Positions 1 through 11,429 are shown, counted from the stretch's first letter. The stretch is 64,000 nt of DNA from Advenella kashmirensis WT001 (GCF_000219915.2 NC_017964.1:2604001-2668000); one strand, 5' to 3'. Notes: a model not told the origin generated them from the sequence alone. Translations and numbers: made by a program.

Positions 1-771
1 ACCCGCACCCGTGTCTCGTTTGAGGCAGGCATGTACCAAATGGGCGGCTCGGTGATTCACCTGACCACCACCGATTCGCAACTGGGCCGCGCCGAACCGA
101 TAGAAGATACTGCGCGCGTAATTTCCCGGATGGTCGACATCATCATGATCCGTACCTTTGAACAGACGCGTATCGAGCGCTTTGCCGCCCACTCGCGCGT
201 GCCGGTCATCAATGGGCTGACCAACGAATTTCATCCCTGCCAGATCCTGGCCGATATCCTGACTTATATGGAGCATCGCGGCGCCATCAAGGGCAAAACC
301 GTTGCCTGGATTGGTGACGCCAACAATATGGCCTATACCTGGATACAGGCGGCCCAATTGCTGGGTTTCAAGATGCATGTCTCTGCCCCCAAAGGTTACC
401 GCCTGGAAGAGGACCGGATTGCCGGGGTATCCAGCGATGTGCTGGAACAGTTTGACGACCCGGCCGCAGCATGCCGCGGTGCCAGCCTGGTCACCACCGA
501 TGTGTGGACCAGCATGGGTTACGAAGAAGAAAACGAAAAACGCAAACGCGCGTTCAAAAACTGGCAGGTCAACAGCCAGGTCATGCAGGCTGCGCAAGCG
601 GACGCATTGTTTATGCATTGCCTGCCTGCGCACCGTGGCGAAGAAGTCACCGGCGAGGTGATTGACGGCCCGCAAAGTGTTGTCTGGGACGAAGCGGAAA
701 ATCGTCTGCATGCGCAGAAGGCCTTGATGGAATTTCTGCTGCTCGGACGATTGCCCGACGTACAAGCGTAA
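1..771 (+). CDS. argF: Ornithine carbamoyltransferase, 5' truncated by window edge
   Basis: Catalyses carbamoyl phosphate plus ornithine to citrulline in cytoplasmic arginine synthesis. The reading frame is open from base 1 and begins inside the carbamoyl-phosphate motif (TRTRVSFE), so about 55 N-terminal residues lie outside the window and the ATG at 31 is internal. Further on are FHPCQILAD (the HPCQ motif) and HCLPAHRGEE, the ornithine-binding loop near the C-terminus. About 256 residues are present against a family length of about 310. argG follows 193 bp downstream on the same strand, the next step of the pathway. The intervening 193 bp show no credible gene. Confidence 0.96.
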   Translation, partial: TRTRVSFEAGMYQMGGSVIHLTTTDSQLGRAEPIEDTARVISRMVDIIMIRTFEQTRIERFAAHSRVPVINGLTNEFHPCQILADILTYMEHRGAIKGKTVAWIGDANNMAYTWIQAAQLLGFKMHVSAPKGYRLEEDRIAGVSSDVLEQFDDPAAACRGASLVTTDVWTSMGYEEENEKRKRAFKNWQVNSQVMQAAQADALFMHCLPAHRGEEVTGEVIDGPQSVVWDEAENRLHAQKALMEFLLLGRLPDVQA

Positions 772-964
772 GACTGTCAGCAATCATGAAACGCGCTAAA
801 ATACCGTCTATGCGTCGCACCTGAACACGCGCCGCTGCAACAGTTTCATGGCCATATCTGCCACAAACCCTGATGCAGCGTCGCGCGCTGCCGGACATCC
901 GGTGGTCCGCCTCAGCCCGACAACCCCGCTATTTCTAACAACCTGCTAAATATACGAGTTCCTA

Positions 965-2185
965 ATGAGCGAAGTCAAAAAAGTTGTTCTCGCCTACTCC
1001 GGCGGTCTTGATACCTCAGTCATTCTGAAGTGGCTGCAAGACACCTATCAGTGTGAAGTCATTACGTTTACCGCCGATATCGGACAGGGCGAGGAGCTCG
1101 AGCCGGCACGCCGCAAGGCTGAAAAATTCGGCATCAAGCCCGAGAACATTTTCATTGACGACTTGCGCGAAGAATTCGTGCGTGATTTCGTTTTCCCCAT
1201 GTTTCGCGCCAATGCAGTATACGAAGGCGAATATCTGCTGGGCACCTCTATTGCCCGTCCGCTGATTGCCAAGCGCCAGATTGAAATTGCCAATCAGGTG
1301 GGTGCTGATTCCGTATCACATGGCGCAACCGGCAAAGGTAACGACCAGGTTCGTTTCGAACTGGGCTATTACGCGTTGAACCCCGCCATCAAGGTTATTG
1401 CGCCATGGCGTGAATGGGACCTGCTGTCGCGCGAAAAACTGCTGTCCTACGCTGAAAAAGCAGGCATCGAAATCGATATGAAACACAAGAATGGGGGCGC
1501 ACCTTATTCCATGGATGCCAATCTGCTGCATATCAGCTTCGAAGGCCGTCACCTGGAAGACCCCAAGGCCGAAGCCGAAGAAAGCATGTGGCGCTGGACG
1601 GTCTCCCCGGAACAGGCACCCGATACTCCTGAATATGTAGATCTGGAATATGAACGTGGCGATATCGTCGGCATCAACGGCGAAAAGCTCACACCGGCCC
1701 AGGTGCTGACCAAACTGAACGAACTGGGCGGCAAACATGGCATCGGACGTCTTGACCTGGTCGAAAACCGCTATGTCGGTATGAAATCCCGCGGATGCTA
1801 CGAAACACCGGGCGGCACCATCATGCTGCGCGGACATCGCGCCATCGAATCCATTACCCTTGACCGCGAAGTTGCCCACCTGAAAGACGACCTGATGCCT
1901 CGCTATGCAGCGCTGATCTATAACGGGTACTGGTGGTCTCCGGAGCGCAAGGCGCTGCAGGTGCTGATTGATCATTCACAACAGTTCGTCAACGGCTGGG
2001 TGCGCCTGAAACTGTACAAAGGCAATGTTTACACCGTCTCCCGTGATTCCAAAGACACCCTGTTTGACAAAACCATTGCCACTTTTGATGATGACGGCGG
2101 TGCGTACAACCAGGCCGACGCCGGCGGATTCATCAAGCTGAACGCACTGCGTATGCGCATTGAAACCACAGCCGGTCGTAAATAA
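965..2185 (+). CDS. argG: Argininosuccinate synthase
   Basis: Joins citrulline and aspartate with ATP to give argininosuccinate, the penultimate step of arginine synthesis. The 406-residue protein has the normal length of the short bacterial form. The ATP-binding PP-loop SGGLDTS is at residues 12-18, and the [12 protein letters not shown] segment at about 120-131 is typical of the family. The frame is intact. The ATG at 965 gives the family N-terminus ([14 protein letters not shown]), although the upstream ribosome binding site is weak. A strong hairpin terminator follows directly, so argG ends the transcription unit. Confidence 0.98.
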   Translation: MSEVKKVVLAYSGGLDTSVILKWLQDTYQCEVITFTADIGQGEELEPARRKAEKFGIKPENIFIDDLREEFVRDFVFPMFRANAVYEGEYLLGTSIARPLIAKRQIEIANQVGADSVSHGATGKGNDQVRFELGYYALNPAIKVIAPWREWDLLSREKLLSYAEKAGIEIDMKHKNGGAPYSMDANLLHISFEGRHLEDPKAEAEESMWRWTVSPEQAPDTPEYVDLEYERGDIVGINGEKLTPAQVLTKLNELGGKHGIGRLDLVENRYVGMKSRGCYETPGGTIMLRGHRAIESITLDREVAHLKDDLMPRYAALIYNGYWWSPERKALQVLIDHSQQFVNGWVRLKLYKGNVYTVSRDSKDTLFDKTIATFDDDGGAYNQADAGGFIKLNALRMRIETTAGRK

Positions 2186-2210
2186 ATTTTTGCGCACGTC
2201 CATAAACAGA

Positions 2211-2237
2211 CCGCCGGCGTGACCGGCGGTTTTATTT
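2211..2237 (+). terminator. Rho-independent terminator of argG
   Basis: A perfect 7-bp GC stem (CCGCCGG / CCGGCGG) with a 5-nt loop is followed by a TTTTATTTTAT run. It lies 25 bp after the argG stop codon. Confidence 0.9.
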
Positions 2238-2522
2238 TATCTGCGCGAATGCTCGAAACCGCCAGCCCATCCCCCATAGGCGGTGCATAAGCACCGAAGG
2301 AGCTGCCGCCGTGCAGGCCTGAGCGGCATGCGCTACCCTTGGTTGCCGCGCGTCGTCGTTAAATCGCATGCTCGTTGTTGTTGCCTTGCCCACCATTACT
2401 ACTTTGGCATGTCATTAATCTGCCCGGCAAGGTAGTTACTACCTCGCCGCGTCATTGCTGCCTTGCTGCATGCGCTGCCGGATTTACCATAAGCACCTCA
2501 GCCTGCGAACGAACACGCCAGA
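2238..2522. other. Intergenic region between convergent argG and kup, no gene seen
   Basis: No plausible reading frame. The only structure is a small inverted repeat at about 2426-2448 (AGGTAG, 3-nt loop, CTACCT, flanked by a GGC/GCC pair). It has no T run on either side, so I do not call it a terminator. A minus-strand terminator for kup was not recognised here. Confidence 0.5.
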
Positions 2523-4402
2523 CTACAGTTCGACCTGTATTCCCATTTCAATCACGCGATTGGGAGGTATCTTGTAAAAACGCGTACTGCGCGCTGCGTT
2601 GCGGGACATGAAGGCAAACAGCCTGCGGCGGTAGCGCTTGATCAATGGCGCACGGTTTGACACCATGATGGTCTGGCGCGACATAAAGTAGGACACCACC
2701 ATAGGCGACAAATCAATCTGCGGATGCGCAGCGTGAACCTGCTCGAGCACTTCGGGTACATTGGGCTCCTGCTTGAACCCATAGGTCGCCGTGACCTGCC
2801 ATGCGTTGGCATCAACCTCGGAAATCACAAACCGGTCTTCCTGCGAGATAAAAGGCACATCGGCGCTTTTCACCGACAAAAAGACCAATTGCTCGTGCAA
2901 CACCTTGTTGTGCTTCAGGTTATGCAACAGGCTGACGGCACACGCTGCGGATTCGAATGCATGAATACCGCTGTGCCAGGAACGCGGGGTACAGTATCGT
3001 GCAACAGCATATTCAGAAAAGGCTTGAGCTGTTGCGCCTCGTCAATATCAATCCGATCCAGGCGTTCCCGTCCCTTGCGCCAGGTCATCATCAGCGTAAA
3101 CAGGCCCAGGGCAATGAGCAATGGCAGCCAGCCGCCCTCTTCGATCTTGATGGCATTGGCCGAAAACAGCAGGACGTCGATAATCAGAAAGATGCACAGC
3201 AGCACGTAAATAATGGTTCGACGAAAGCCCTTATACATTCCGGGCATCACGCTGAAGGCCAGAATCGACGTAATCAGCATCGTACCTGTCACGGCAAAAC
3301 CGTATGCATGGGCAAGCTTTTCAGAACTCTGGAACACCAGCACAAGTACAACCACGGCAACAAAAAGCAGCCCATTGACGCGCGGCATGTAAATCTGCCC
3401 TTCTTCTTCGCTTGAGGTATGCAGGATTTCCATGCGTGGCCACAGACCAATCTGCACCGCCTGGCGCGTAACCGAAAACGCACCTGAAATGACAGCCTGA
3501 GAGGCAATGATGGTGGCCATAGTCGCCAGAATGACCATGGGAATTTGTCCCCAGACCGGCACGGACATGAAAAACGGATTCTTTGCTGCGGCCGGGTTCT
3601 GAATTACCATGGCACCCTGACCGAAATAACAAAGCAGCAAGGCGGGCAATACAAACCAGAACCAGGCTCGGCTGATAGCCGGTCGTCCGAAATGACCCAT
3701 ATCAGCATAGAGCGCTTCAGCGCCGGTCAGCGCGAGCACCACGTATCCGAGCAGCAAAAAGCTATGCACCGGGTCATTCATGATAAAGCGCCAGGCATAA
3801 ATCGGCTCAAGCGCCAACAGCACCACCGGATTGTCGATAATATTCCAGATACCCAGCAATGCCAGGGCAAAGAACCAGACAAACATGATCGGCCCGAACA
3901 GACGGCCGACCAGCCCGGTGCCGTGGGACTGGATCATAAACAGGCCGATCATGATGATGACCGATAGCGGCAGAATCCAGTGATCAAGCCGGTCCGAAAC
4001 GACACTGATGCCCTCCAGCGCAGATAGAACCGAAATGGCCGGAGTAATCACACTATCGCCATAGAACAGGCAGGCGCCGAAAATGCCGAGCACGAGCAGA
4101 ATCGGCCGATAGCCGGGTTTGATATTGCGGATCGCCAGTTCCATCAGCGCCAGCACCCCACCCTCGCCCTTATTGTCTGCACGTAGCACAAGAATGACAT
4201 ATTTGACCGAAACCACGATCATTACCAGCCAGAACAGGATGGACAGGATACCCAGTACCGCATCCTGCCCTACGCCAACGCCGGCGCCGTTCAGACTGGC
4301 CTGGATGGTGTACAGCGGGCTGGTGCCGATATCGCCGTAGACCACGCCCAGGGCACCAAGCAACATGCCGGCGCCAGGAGATTTCTTTGAATCCTGTTGC
4401 AT
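2523..4402 (-). CDS. kup: Low-affinity K+ transporter Kup (one frameshift)
   Basis: Potassium uptake permease of the KUP/HAK family in the inner membrane. The N-terminal 490 residues (4402-2915) start with the family signature GALGVVYGDIGTSPLYT and hold about twelve hydrophobic segments. The C-terminal cytoplasmic domain continues in another frame (2927-2523). The junction at about 2930 reads VPSA then out of frame, where the family has a leucine after the alanine followed by LHNLKHNKV. One missing C in a CCC run restores it, giving about 626 residues, the normal size. The start overlaps the stop of the upstream sensor kinase (TAATG), so the two are probably translationally coupled. Confidence 0.9.
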
Positions 4403-5508
4403 TATTTATCAACCTTTGAACGGGTAAGTCGGGTGCCGATACGTGGCCCGGGAAAAATCACTGTAATTTGCGTACCCTGGATTTGCGGCCGGCTCAGCAG
4501 GCTCCACCAGGCGCCGTGGGCACGGGTAATTTCGCGCACGATCGTCAGGCCCAGACCAGTTCCTGTGGCACCTGCCTTGGGCGACCGGTAAAAAGCATCG
4601 AAAATCTGTGCCGCATCTTCGGGATCAATGCCGCAACCATCGTCACGTACAGTGAGCGATGGCGGGTTGGATCCCACAGTCAGCGTAATATTATTTGCCC
4701 CCTGGGCGTACTTGAGCGCGTTGTCGATCAGGTTACCCAGCAACTCTTCCAGCAGCAGGACATCCCCGTCTATCCACACCGCGGTATCTGGGGCATCCAG
4801 AACAAGGTCAACGCCATGCTGCCGCGTCTTGGGCACCCATTCCAGACCGGCGTTCTGCACCCATTCGCATAAATTGATTTTTGTAAATACATCCTGGGGA
4901 CGGATGCCCGGATCGGCCCGGGCCAGCACCAGCAATTGCTGCCCCAGGTGGATAAGACGGTTGCTGATGGTTTTGATTCTCTCGGCACGCTCTCTGACGT
5001 CATCAGGCAGTGTGCGTGCCAGCATCAGTTCCGATTCCAGGCGCAGGCCGGCCAGGGGTGTGCGGAACTGATGCGCCGCGTGTCCAATAAAGCGGCGCTG
5101 AGCCACCAGGGATTCATCCAGCTTGCGCAACAAATCGTTCAGGCGATCCAGCAAAGGCAGCAGCTCGGTGGGCACATTGTGCAATTCAATGGGTTGCAGG
5201 TCCTCTTCAGAGCGCTGGGAAATTTCTCCAGCCAGCATATTGACCGAACGCAGCCCCGAGCGCACGCCATAAAAGACCAGCCAGGCAAACAGGGCCACCA
5301 GCAGCAACTGCCCAATGATAATGACAATGAAAATGTCCTTGACCACCCAGTCAAGTGCATCCTGCATGATCAACAGGGTTGCGCTGAAATCAAGAATAAT
5401 GAGGACCAGCAGCGCCGGGATCAGTCGGATGATCAAATGACGAAACAGGGATCCTTTCTGAAGAAAAGAACTACTGCGTCGGGCACCGCCATGTTGGGGA
5501 TTGGTCAT
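4402..5508 (-). CDS. Sensor histidine kinase with minimal periplasmic loop
   Basis: Membrane kinase partner of the response regulator upstream. Two hydrophobic helices at about residues 24-48 and 59-80 are separated by only about ten residues. A short linker then leads to the dimerisation box AAHQFRTPLAGL (phospho-accepting His146), the N box NLIDNALKYA, the G1 box DDGCGIDP and the G2 box GTGLGLTIV. At 368 residues it is about 100 shorter than TctE/QseC-type kinases, and the missing part corresponds to the periplasmic sensor. It lies 66 bp after the regulator and its stop overlaps the kup start (TAATG). The signal is unknown; a link to K+ or envelope state is inferred only from kup. Confidence 0.88.
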   Translation of the reverse strand: MTNPQHGGARRSSSFLQKGSLFRHLIIRLIPALLVLIILDFSATLLIMQDALDWVVKDIFIVIIIGQLLLVALFAWLVFYGVRSGLRSVNMLAGEISQRSEEDLQPIELHNVPTELLPLLDRLNDLLRKLDESLVAQRRFIGHAAHQFRTPLAGLRLESELMLARTLPDDVRERAERIKTISNRLIHLGQQLLVLARADPGIRPQDVFTKINLCEWVQNAGLEWVPKTRQHGVDLVLDAPDTAVWIDGDVLLLEELLGNLIDNALKYAQGANNITLTVGSNPPSLTVRDDGCGIDPEDAAQIFDAFYRSPKAGATGTGLGLTIVREITRAHGAWWSLLSRPQIQGTQITVIFPGPRIGTRLTRSKVDK

Positions 5509-5574
5509 GGAATAAGAGAAAAGGAAGTCCTGCCGCAGATTCTAGAGCATAGCCCGGGCTGGTTCAATGTTTTC

Positions 5575-6261
5575 TCAGGCCGTGGTGCCAGCCGCATCAT
5601 CTATTTCAAGCAGGTAGCCAAACCCGCGTACGGTCTGGATCGACGTACCGGTGCCCTCCAGGCGCTTGCGCAGACGGTATACATAAACCTCGACCGCATT
5701 TTCGCTGAAATCTGCATCCCAGGCCGAAAGCGAATTGACGATCTGTCGCTTGGTTACCACTCTACCAGGGCGGGCCATCAGCATTTCGAGCACCGACAAC
5801 TCGCGCACAGAGAGATTCAGCCGTTCGCCGTGGGCGCGCACCTCGCGGCCGACCGTATCAAACTGCAACGGCCCCACTTCTATGACCGGACTGGACTGGC
5901 CGGACTGGCGCCGCGCGAAGGTACGCACCCGGGCGGCCAGTTCGGACAACTCAAACGGCTTGGTCACGTAATCATCGGCCCCTGCGTCAAGCCCTGCAAC
6001 CCGATCTTCAACATCGTCGCGGGCGGTCAGAATCAGTGTTGGCTCCTGATGGCCTTGCGCCCGCAATTGCTTGAGAACCTCCAGTCCGTTCATATCCGGC
6101 AAATTCAGGTCAAGAATAAGCAACTGGTACACCTGGCCCGACACTGCGCCAAAAACCTGGCTACCGTTGGAGACCCAATCGACAGCATATCCCTGTTCGC
6201 GCAGAAACTCTTGCAGGGCTGAACCCAGAATATTGTCATCTTCGATTACTAAAATTCGCAT
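5575..6261 (-). CDS. OmpR/PhoB-family response regulator (TctD/QseB-like)
   Basis: DNA-binding response regulator of 228 residues. The receiver domain (about 1-115) has the acidic pair E7/D8/D9, the phospho-acceptor D51 (in LILDLNLPDMNG), a conserved Thr79 region (LTARDD) and Lys101 (DDYVTKPFEL). The C-terminal winged helix (about 130-220) carries ELSVLEMLMARPGRVV and VEVYVYRLRKRL, as in OmpR relatives. It is the first gene of a three-gene unit with the kinase and kup. The 270 bp upstream, to the end of sbcC, have no gene and must hold the promoter, which I could not place with confidence. Confidence 0.93.
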   Translation of the reverse strand: MRILVIEDDNILGSALQEFLREQGYAVDWVSNGSQVFGAVSGQVYQLLILDLNLPDMNGLEVLKQLRAQGHQEPTLILTARDDVEDRVAGLDAGADDYVTKPFELSELAARVRTFARRQSGQSSPVIEVGPLQFDTVGREVRAHGERLNLSVRELSVLEMLMARPGRVVTKRQIVNSLSAWDADFSENAVEVYVYRLRKRLEGTGTSIQTVRGFGYLLEIDDAAGTTA

Positions 6262-6531
6262 ATTGATTCTGCCTGTAGTTTAACGGTCAGCTCTACCCAA
6301 CTTTCTGACAAAAAGCTGAAATTTCAATCACTTAAATTGAGACCAGACCATTATTCTACTCAATTTCTCCCGATGGCTTTTGATTTTTTTGTGCACCTGC
6401 GCAAGTGAGCGGCCGATGAGCCCGGCGCTCAGGACGCCAGGCAAGGCCCTTGTCGCCTACAGACCGTGGCACAATGCCGCTGGCGTACCACGTATGCAGT
6501 AAGTTAATGCCATCGCGCCCGATATTGCCGT

Positions 6532-9500
6532 TCAGTTGCTGTGCAGCAATTGCGTGTCCATAACCCCGGGCGCCTGTACGCGAATCCGGCTGCCCGACAC
6601 GTGCGGAATCACATCCACCCGCAACGACATCTGCTCTTTGAGTTCACTGACATGGGAGATGATGCCGATGGTTCTGCCTCCAGCCTGCAGATCGACGAGC
6701 GTTCGTATGGCCAACTCCAGCGACTCGGCATCCAGACTACCGAAACCCTCATCAATGAACAGGGTATCAAGACGAATCCCGCCGGCATAGGCCTGCACGA
6801 CATCGGACAAGCCCAGGGCCAGGGCCAGCGCCGCCATGAACGATTCACCGCCAGACAGCGTTGCAACGGCGCGCTGCTGGCCGGTGTACTCATCCATGAC
6901 GTCCAGATCCAGACCCGAGGCGCCACGACCCGCCTGTTCACGGCGCATCAGCTGATAGCGCCCGCGACTCATTTTACGAAGCCGCAGCGATGCACCGATC
7001 AGCACGTCATCCAGCAGCACGCTCAGCACAAAACGCTGCAGGCTGACTTTGCTACCCTGGCGTCCCGAAGCAACATCGCTGAGTGTGCCATACACCGCAT
7101 ATTCTTCATCCAGAGCCGCACTGCTTGTTCTGATTTTTACGAGCCGCTCCTGCAAGGTGGTAAGTGCCAGCAGGCGATCACGAACCTGCTGCCAGGCCAA
7201 TTCGGCTTGCTGGGCAACTGTAGCTGCGTCCTGCGCCTCGCGCGCATATTGATCAAGATCGGGTTGAACCAGGCCGTCGAGCGCCTTACCCAGCTCGGCG
7301 TACCGCCCGCGAGTCTGATGCAATGCTTCGTAATAGCCATCTATCGCACTTTGCAGTGCTGCGCATTGCGCTTCATCCCGTTGCGCGGCCTGCCAATTCG
7401 CAGTATCTGCAAACTCGCTGCGCTGCAGGGCGTGCTCGTACTGCTGCATCGCAGCCGCATGAAGCTGCTTATCCTGCGCCAATTGCGCCTGCAGCGCAGC
7501 GATCGTAGACTGCAAACCCAGTATCTGGTCCTCCCGCTGCCGAACGATGTTCTCTGCCTGACGCCATGCCTGGGTCAGCTCTTCAATCTGCTGCGTTAAC
7601 CTGTCGATTTGCAAACGCAACAGGGCTTCGGACCGCGCGTGCTCGGGCAGTTCCTGCTCGAGCATGCTTACCGTCGCTTGCTGGCTGCCTGTGTCACGCT
7701 CAAGGTCTGAAGACGGGTGCGAAGCCCTGTCAGGGTCTGTTCCAGCGTCTGCTGATCCTGCTCCAGCCTCGCCAGCAAGCGCATGCCTTCATCCAGCTTT
7801 TGACGCGCGCTCTGACTCGCCTGCAGTTGCAACTCCTGTTCCTTGAATCTGCGTTGCAATTGCACCAGATCCGAGTGTGCATCCTGTCCCAGTGCTTGCC
7901 GGCGCTGGTCCAGTTCGGTCTGCACCTCGTCGCACTGACGCGCCAGTTGCGTCAACCGGGCCTCGTGAGCAGCAAGTCGCTGGCCCGCCGCCTGTACGTG
8001 CTGCCTGGCCTGGCGCAACATTTGGTCGCTGATCTCGTGTCCATCCGACGGTGCCGGTGCTGGATGAGAAACACTGCCACATACCGGGCATGGCAGCCCT
8101 TGCTGGAGGCGGGCGGCCAGACGGCTGGCTTGACTCTGGTGCCAGGCCAGCTCCAGTCGGTCCTGTTCGTGCTGGGCCGACCGCAAGCCATTCTGCATGC
8201 GGCCTTGCTCGTTTGCCGCTGCAGCGTGTTCATCACGCAGCGCCTTCAAGCGCCCGGCCAGTGCGTCACAGGCAAGTCGCTCGCTCAGTCGCGCCTTGTT
8301 GTGCGCCACCACGACACTCTGCTCTGGCAACGCCGCCACCATTGCTTGCAATGCCTTATGCTCTTGCTTTATACCCGCCATTCGTTCCAGTCTGGCTTGC
8401 TGCTCTGCTGTCTGGGCCTGTAACGCAAGGCGCGCCTGGGTCAGATCTGCATTCAGTGTAGCCAGCAACTGCTGCTGGCGATGCCACTCCTGCGCCTTGG
8501 GAAAAAGCGCCTGCAAGCGACCGCGTTCAACATTGAGCGCAGCGGTCTGCTCATAGGCAATCGCATGGGTTGCCTGGTCCGCTTTCTCCTGTGCCAGTTG
8601 CTGCGTGAGCGCCTCAAGGCGCAACTGGCCATCTGCCAGGCGCGCCTGGGTCAGAGCCAGGCGCTGACTGATTTGCTCTGCGCCATCATGCCATTGCCGC
8701 AACTGAGCCGCGGCACGGGCCTGGCGTAATGCACCCTCCTGACCGGCGACAGCTGACTGACGCTGCTCCAGCTGTGCCAGCTGCGCGGCCAACGCATCGC
8801 GTTGTTCAAACTGTGTGCGTATCCGCCGGGCCTCGTCGATCTTGCGCTGAGCGCGCATATGCAGATCCGCCGTGTCGGCACGACGGGCTCTTGCCAACGC
8901 TTCGGATGAAACCAGTTCGGCAATATCGGCGGCCAGCAGCTTTTCCTCCGCAATATCGGCCTGCTCAAGCAACCCGGCAATCTGCAGCTCATTGGCCTCG
9001 CGACGGGTGCGAATATCTTTGGCCCGTTCCTGCAATTGCAATTCGATCTGCCGGAAAACATCGGTCTGGAACAGCTGCGCAAACAGGGCTTCGCGCTTGA
9101 GCGAGGTTTCCAGCAGCAGTTCGCGAAACTTGCCCTGCGGCAATACCATGACCTTGCGAAACTGCTCAGCTTTCAATCCTGTCAGGCTTTCTACATAATC
9201 GGTAATCTGCCCGGCCTTTTTTGCTACAAGCACCTTGGGGGTGGCGTCCGTCAGATCAAGCATGGTGCCTTCGGTTGCGATCTCCCTCAGACCGCTGCCC
9301 CGGGTCTTGGGAACCCGCTGCGCGGGCTGGCGCTGGATTTCGTATACCTTGCCTCCAAGCCGAAAGCCGAACACCACACGCGCCACCGTCGCCGGATCGG
9401 CCAGATCCGAGCGCAGCGAACGCGGATCTTTCTCACCACCCGTGGTTTCTCCGTACAGGGCGAAACAGATGGCATCGAGCAAGGTACTTTTGCCGGCCCC

Positions 9501-9611
9501 GGTTGGTCCGTTAATCAGAAATAGCGGATTAGACCCCAGTTGCGTGAAATCGAGCTTCTGCTCGTCGGCAAAGGGTCCGAAGGCCTGCAGATGCAAATAT
9601 AAGGGAACCAT
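6532..9611 (-). CDS. sbcC: Exonuclease subunit SbcC (one frameshift)
   Basis: ATPase subunit of the SbcCD (Rad50/Mre11-like) nuclease that cuts hairpins and blocked DNA ends. The Walker A motif GPTGAGKST is at residues 35-43, long coiled coils follow, and the zinc hook CPVCG sits about half way. The C-terminal part has the ABC signature LSGGESFMA and Walker B LDTLFIDEGFGSLD. The frame is broken at about 7665-7690 in the returning coiled coil: 647 residues are in one frame and 377 in another. The combined size of about 1025 residues is normal for the family. It directly follows sbcD. Confidence 0.93.
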
Positions 9612-10746
9612 TTATACTTCCCTTTTCAATACGTTATCGACCACATCCTGCATGGCTGCACTTTGTGCCTGTGTCATGGGCTGCCCGCTGACCTGTTCAA
9701 AAAAATCGCAGAACAGTGAAAACTCATCGCGACGCAGCCTGGCTGCCGACATCAGCGGCTGCGTCTCGTCCTGGTATAACTGGGGTTTTTCCATTTGCAG
9801 CAAATTCGGATAGACCGCCCGCAGTTTTCCCATGGGATCAAGAATCGCGTGATCATCGGTGAGCCTGGCAAGCAAATAGTCATCGCAGTGCGCGTCTGTC
9901 TGTGCCGCGCGAACCAGATCGTCCAGCCTGCCTTCGATGCTGCGTACATCATGCAGCGGATGCAGCGGCAACGCCGTCGCCGCCGCGACACCATCCTGAT
10001 TGATATCGACCAGCAGTACGCCTTTATGGTGTTTTTCTTCGGAAAAACTATATTTGAGTGGCGAGCCGCTGTAACGTATACGCCCCTGCCGAAAGGCCTG
10101 AGCCCCGTGAAGGTGGCCCAGCGCCACGTAGGCAAAACCCTCAAACAGCGCCGCAGGAACCTGGTCGGCGCCGCCGACAGCCAGCGGGCGCTCCGATTCG
10201 CTTTCCTGGCTGCCGGCCAGAAAGCAGTGGCAGATCAGGACATGAATGCCTGGGTCGGTTGGTTTTGGGCAATTCGCTCAATCAGATACCGGTGCGCCTG
10301 CTCATAGCTATCAATGGGCTCCTGCGCATACACTCGCGCCTGAATCGGATCGGTATAGGGAATGCCATGAAAGTACAAGGGCCCCGCTTGCGTTTCGACC
10401 ACAACCGGCTGCAGCATCTGCTCGTAATCGGCGATGATATGTACTCCGGACGCATTCAATGGGGTCGCTGCAAAGCCCAGCCGGTCAGCGCTGTCGTGGT
10501 TACCCGGAATAATTACAACTGGAATATTCAGGCCGTGCATGCGGTTCAGAAAATCGTTCAGCAGTCGCACTGCGCCAGCTGGCGGAACAGCACGATCGTA
10601 TACGTCGCCGGCAATCACCAGCGCATCTGCTGATGCTGCTGGGCATAGTCTGCAATTTGCTGCAGAACATGGGCCTGATCATCCAGCAACGGATGATTGC
10701 ACAGTGATCGACCCAGATGCCAATCGGAGGTATGGATAAATTTCAT
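9612..10746 (-). CDS. sbcD: Exonuclease subunit SbcD (two frameshifts)
   Basis: Mre11-like metallophosphoesterase that does the cutting in SbcCD. The first residues MKFIHTSDWHLGR contain the metal motif DxH. GDVYDR and IPGNHDS are the next metal motifs, and GHLHGAQAF comes later. These parts lie in three frames (10746-10615, 10618-10235, 10240-9612). At the second junction, at about 10250, the sequence becomes correct (GIHVLICHCFLAG) if one base is added. Total length is about 378 residues, close to the family norm. The start at 10746 was chosen because it gives the conserved N-terminus; the frame runs further upstream but without similarity. Confidence 0.93.
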
Positions 10747-11050
10747 GAAGCACAACAACGCAAAAAAAAAGACAAAATGACCAGGACTGCCGGCCTGGCA
10801 CCGTGGCCGATCCAAATTTGTTTGGGGCCAGCGAACCCGACAGGCTCTATCTTATCCTGTCAGTAATCCTTTATCATCCGTGCATTTGTACGCTACTAAT
10901 TTTGGCGATTCCAGCCTGATGGGTTGACAGCCGGATACGGCCTGCAATAATATAAATTCATTGCAGTCTTCTAACGAAGGTCTGTATGGGGGAATTTAGT
11001 CCAACTTGCTGCCCCGACATTCGGTCAAACCAGCTAAACAGGAGCGCTCA
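10747..11050. other. Divergent intergenic region between sbcD and a small unknown gene
   Basis: About 300 bp without a gene. It must hold the sbcD promoter (minus strand, not resolved) and contains a good plus-strand promoter at 10924-10953. An A9 run lies just upstream of sbcD at about 10760. Confidence 0.5.
10924..10953 (+). promoter_or_regulatory. Sigma70-type promoter for the gene at 11051
   Basis: TTGACA (10924-10929), 18-bp spacer, TAATAT (10948-10953). The spacer begins with a short hairpin (GCCG, GATA, CGGC). The start codon is about 100 bp downstream, which leaves a leader of about 90 nt. Confidence 0.6.
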
Positions 11051-11368
11051 ATGAGTATTTCTGCCCCAACATCCCCATCATATTCTGTATCCACTGCCAG
11101 CAACGCTGTCAAAATCATTGTGGATAGTAATCAGGCTTCGCATATAGACTCCACCGGCAACTGCTATGTCAATCCTGACGATTGCGCTGTACAGCACAGC
11201 CCGGGCTCCACGGCCTATATCTTTGATATTGAATTTTTACAACAGCTGCGCCGACATCTGCGCAAAGCGGGCCGCTTCGAACTGGAAGTGGCGCCACTGA
11301 GCCACGACCTGAAGAACGTGGCCGCTTCGCTGCTCACCGTCCTGCAAAAGAACGTAACACCAGGTTAA
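11051..11368 (+). CDS. Hypothetical protein, 105 aa
   Basis: Not recognised. The ATG at 11051 has a clear ribosome binding site (AGGAG, 6-7 bases upstream), which decides this start over one 15 codons earlier. The first 20 residues are rich in Ser, Thr, Pro and Ala with no signal peptide. The middle has a CYVNPDDCAVQH segment with two cysteines. The C-terminal 50 residues look like an amphipathic helical domain (FLQQLRRHLRKAGRFELE and SHDLKNVAASLLTVL). Codon use and the promoter upstream support a real gene. It is followed 61 bp later by another small gene of unknown role. Confidence 0.6.
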   Translation: MSISAPTSPSYSVSTASNAVKIIVDSNQASHIDSTGNCYVNPDDCAVQHSPGSTAYIFDIEFLQQLRRHLRKAGRFELEVAPLSHDLKNVAASLLTVLQKNVTPG

Positions 11369-11429
11369 TCCATTCCCGGTTGATGGTAGACTGCCTATAC
11401 CTTATTGCACCTATCAAAAGGAATGATTT

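Noticed and set aside
1316..1975. 219-codon open frame antisense to argG
   Set aside because: Mirror of a conserved gene with no domain.
4936..6222. 428-codon open frame antisense to the sensor kinase and regulator
   Set aside because: It is a shadow of two well-recognised genes, with no family similarity and no ribosome binding site of note.
6541..7599. 352-codon open frame antisense to sbcC
   Set aside because: Gln/Leu-rich mirror of the SbcC coiled coil; not a gene.
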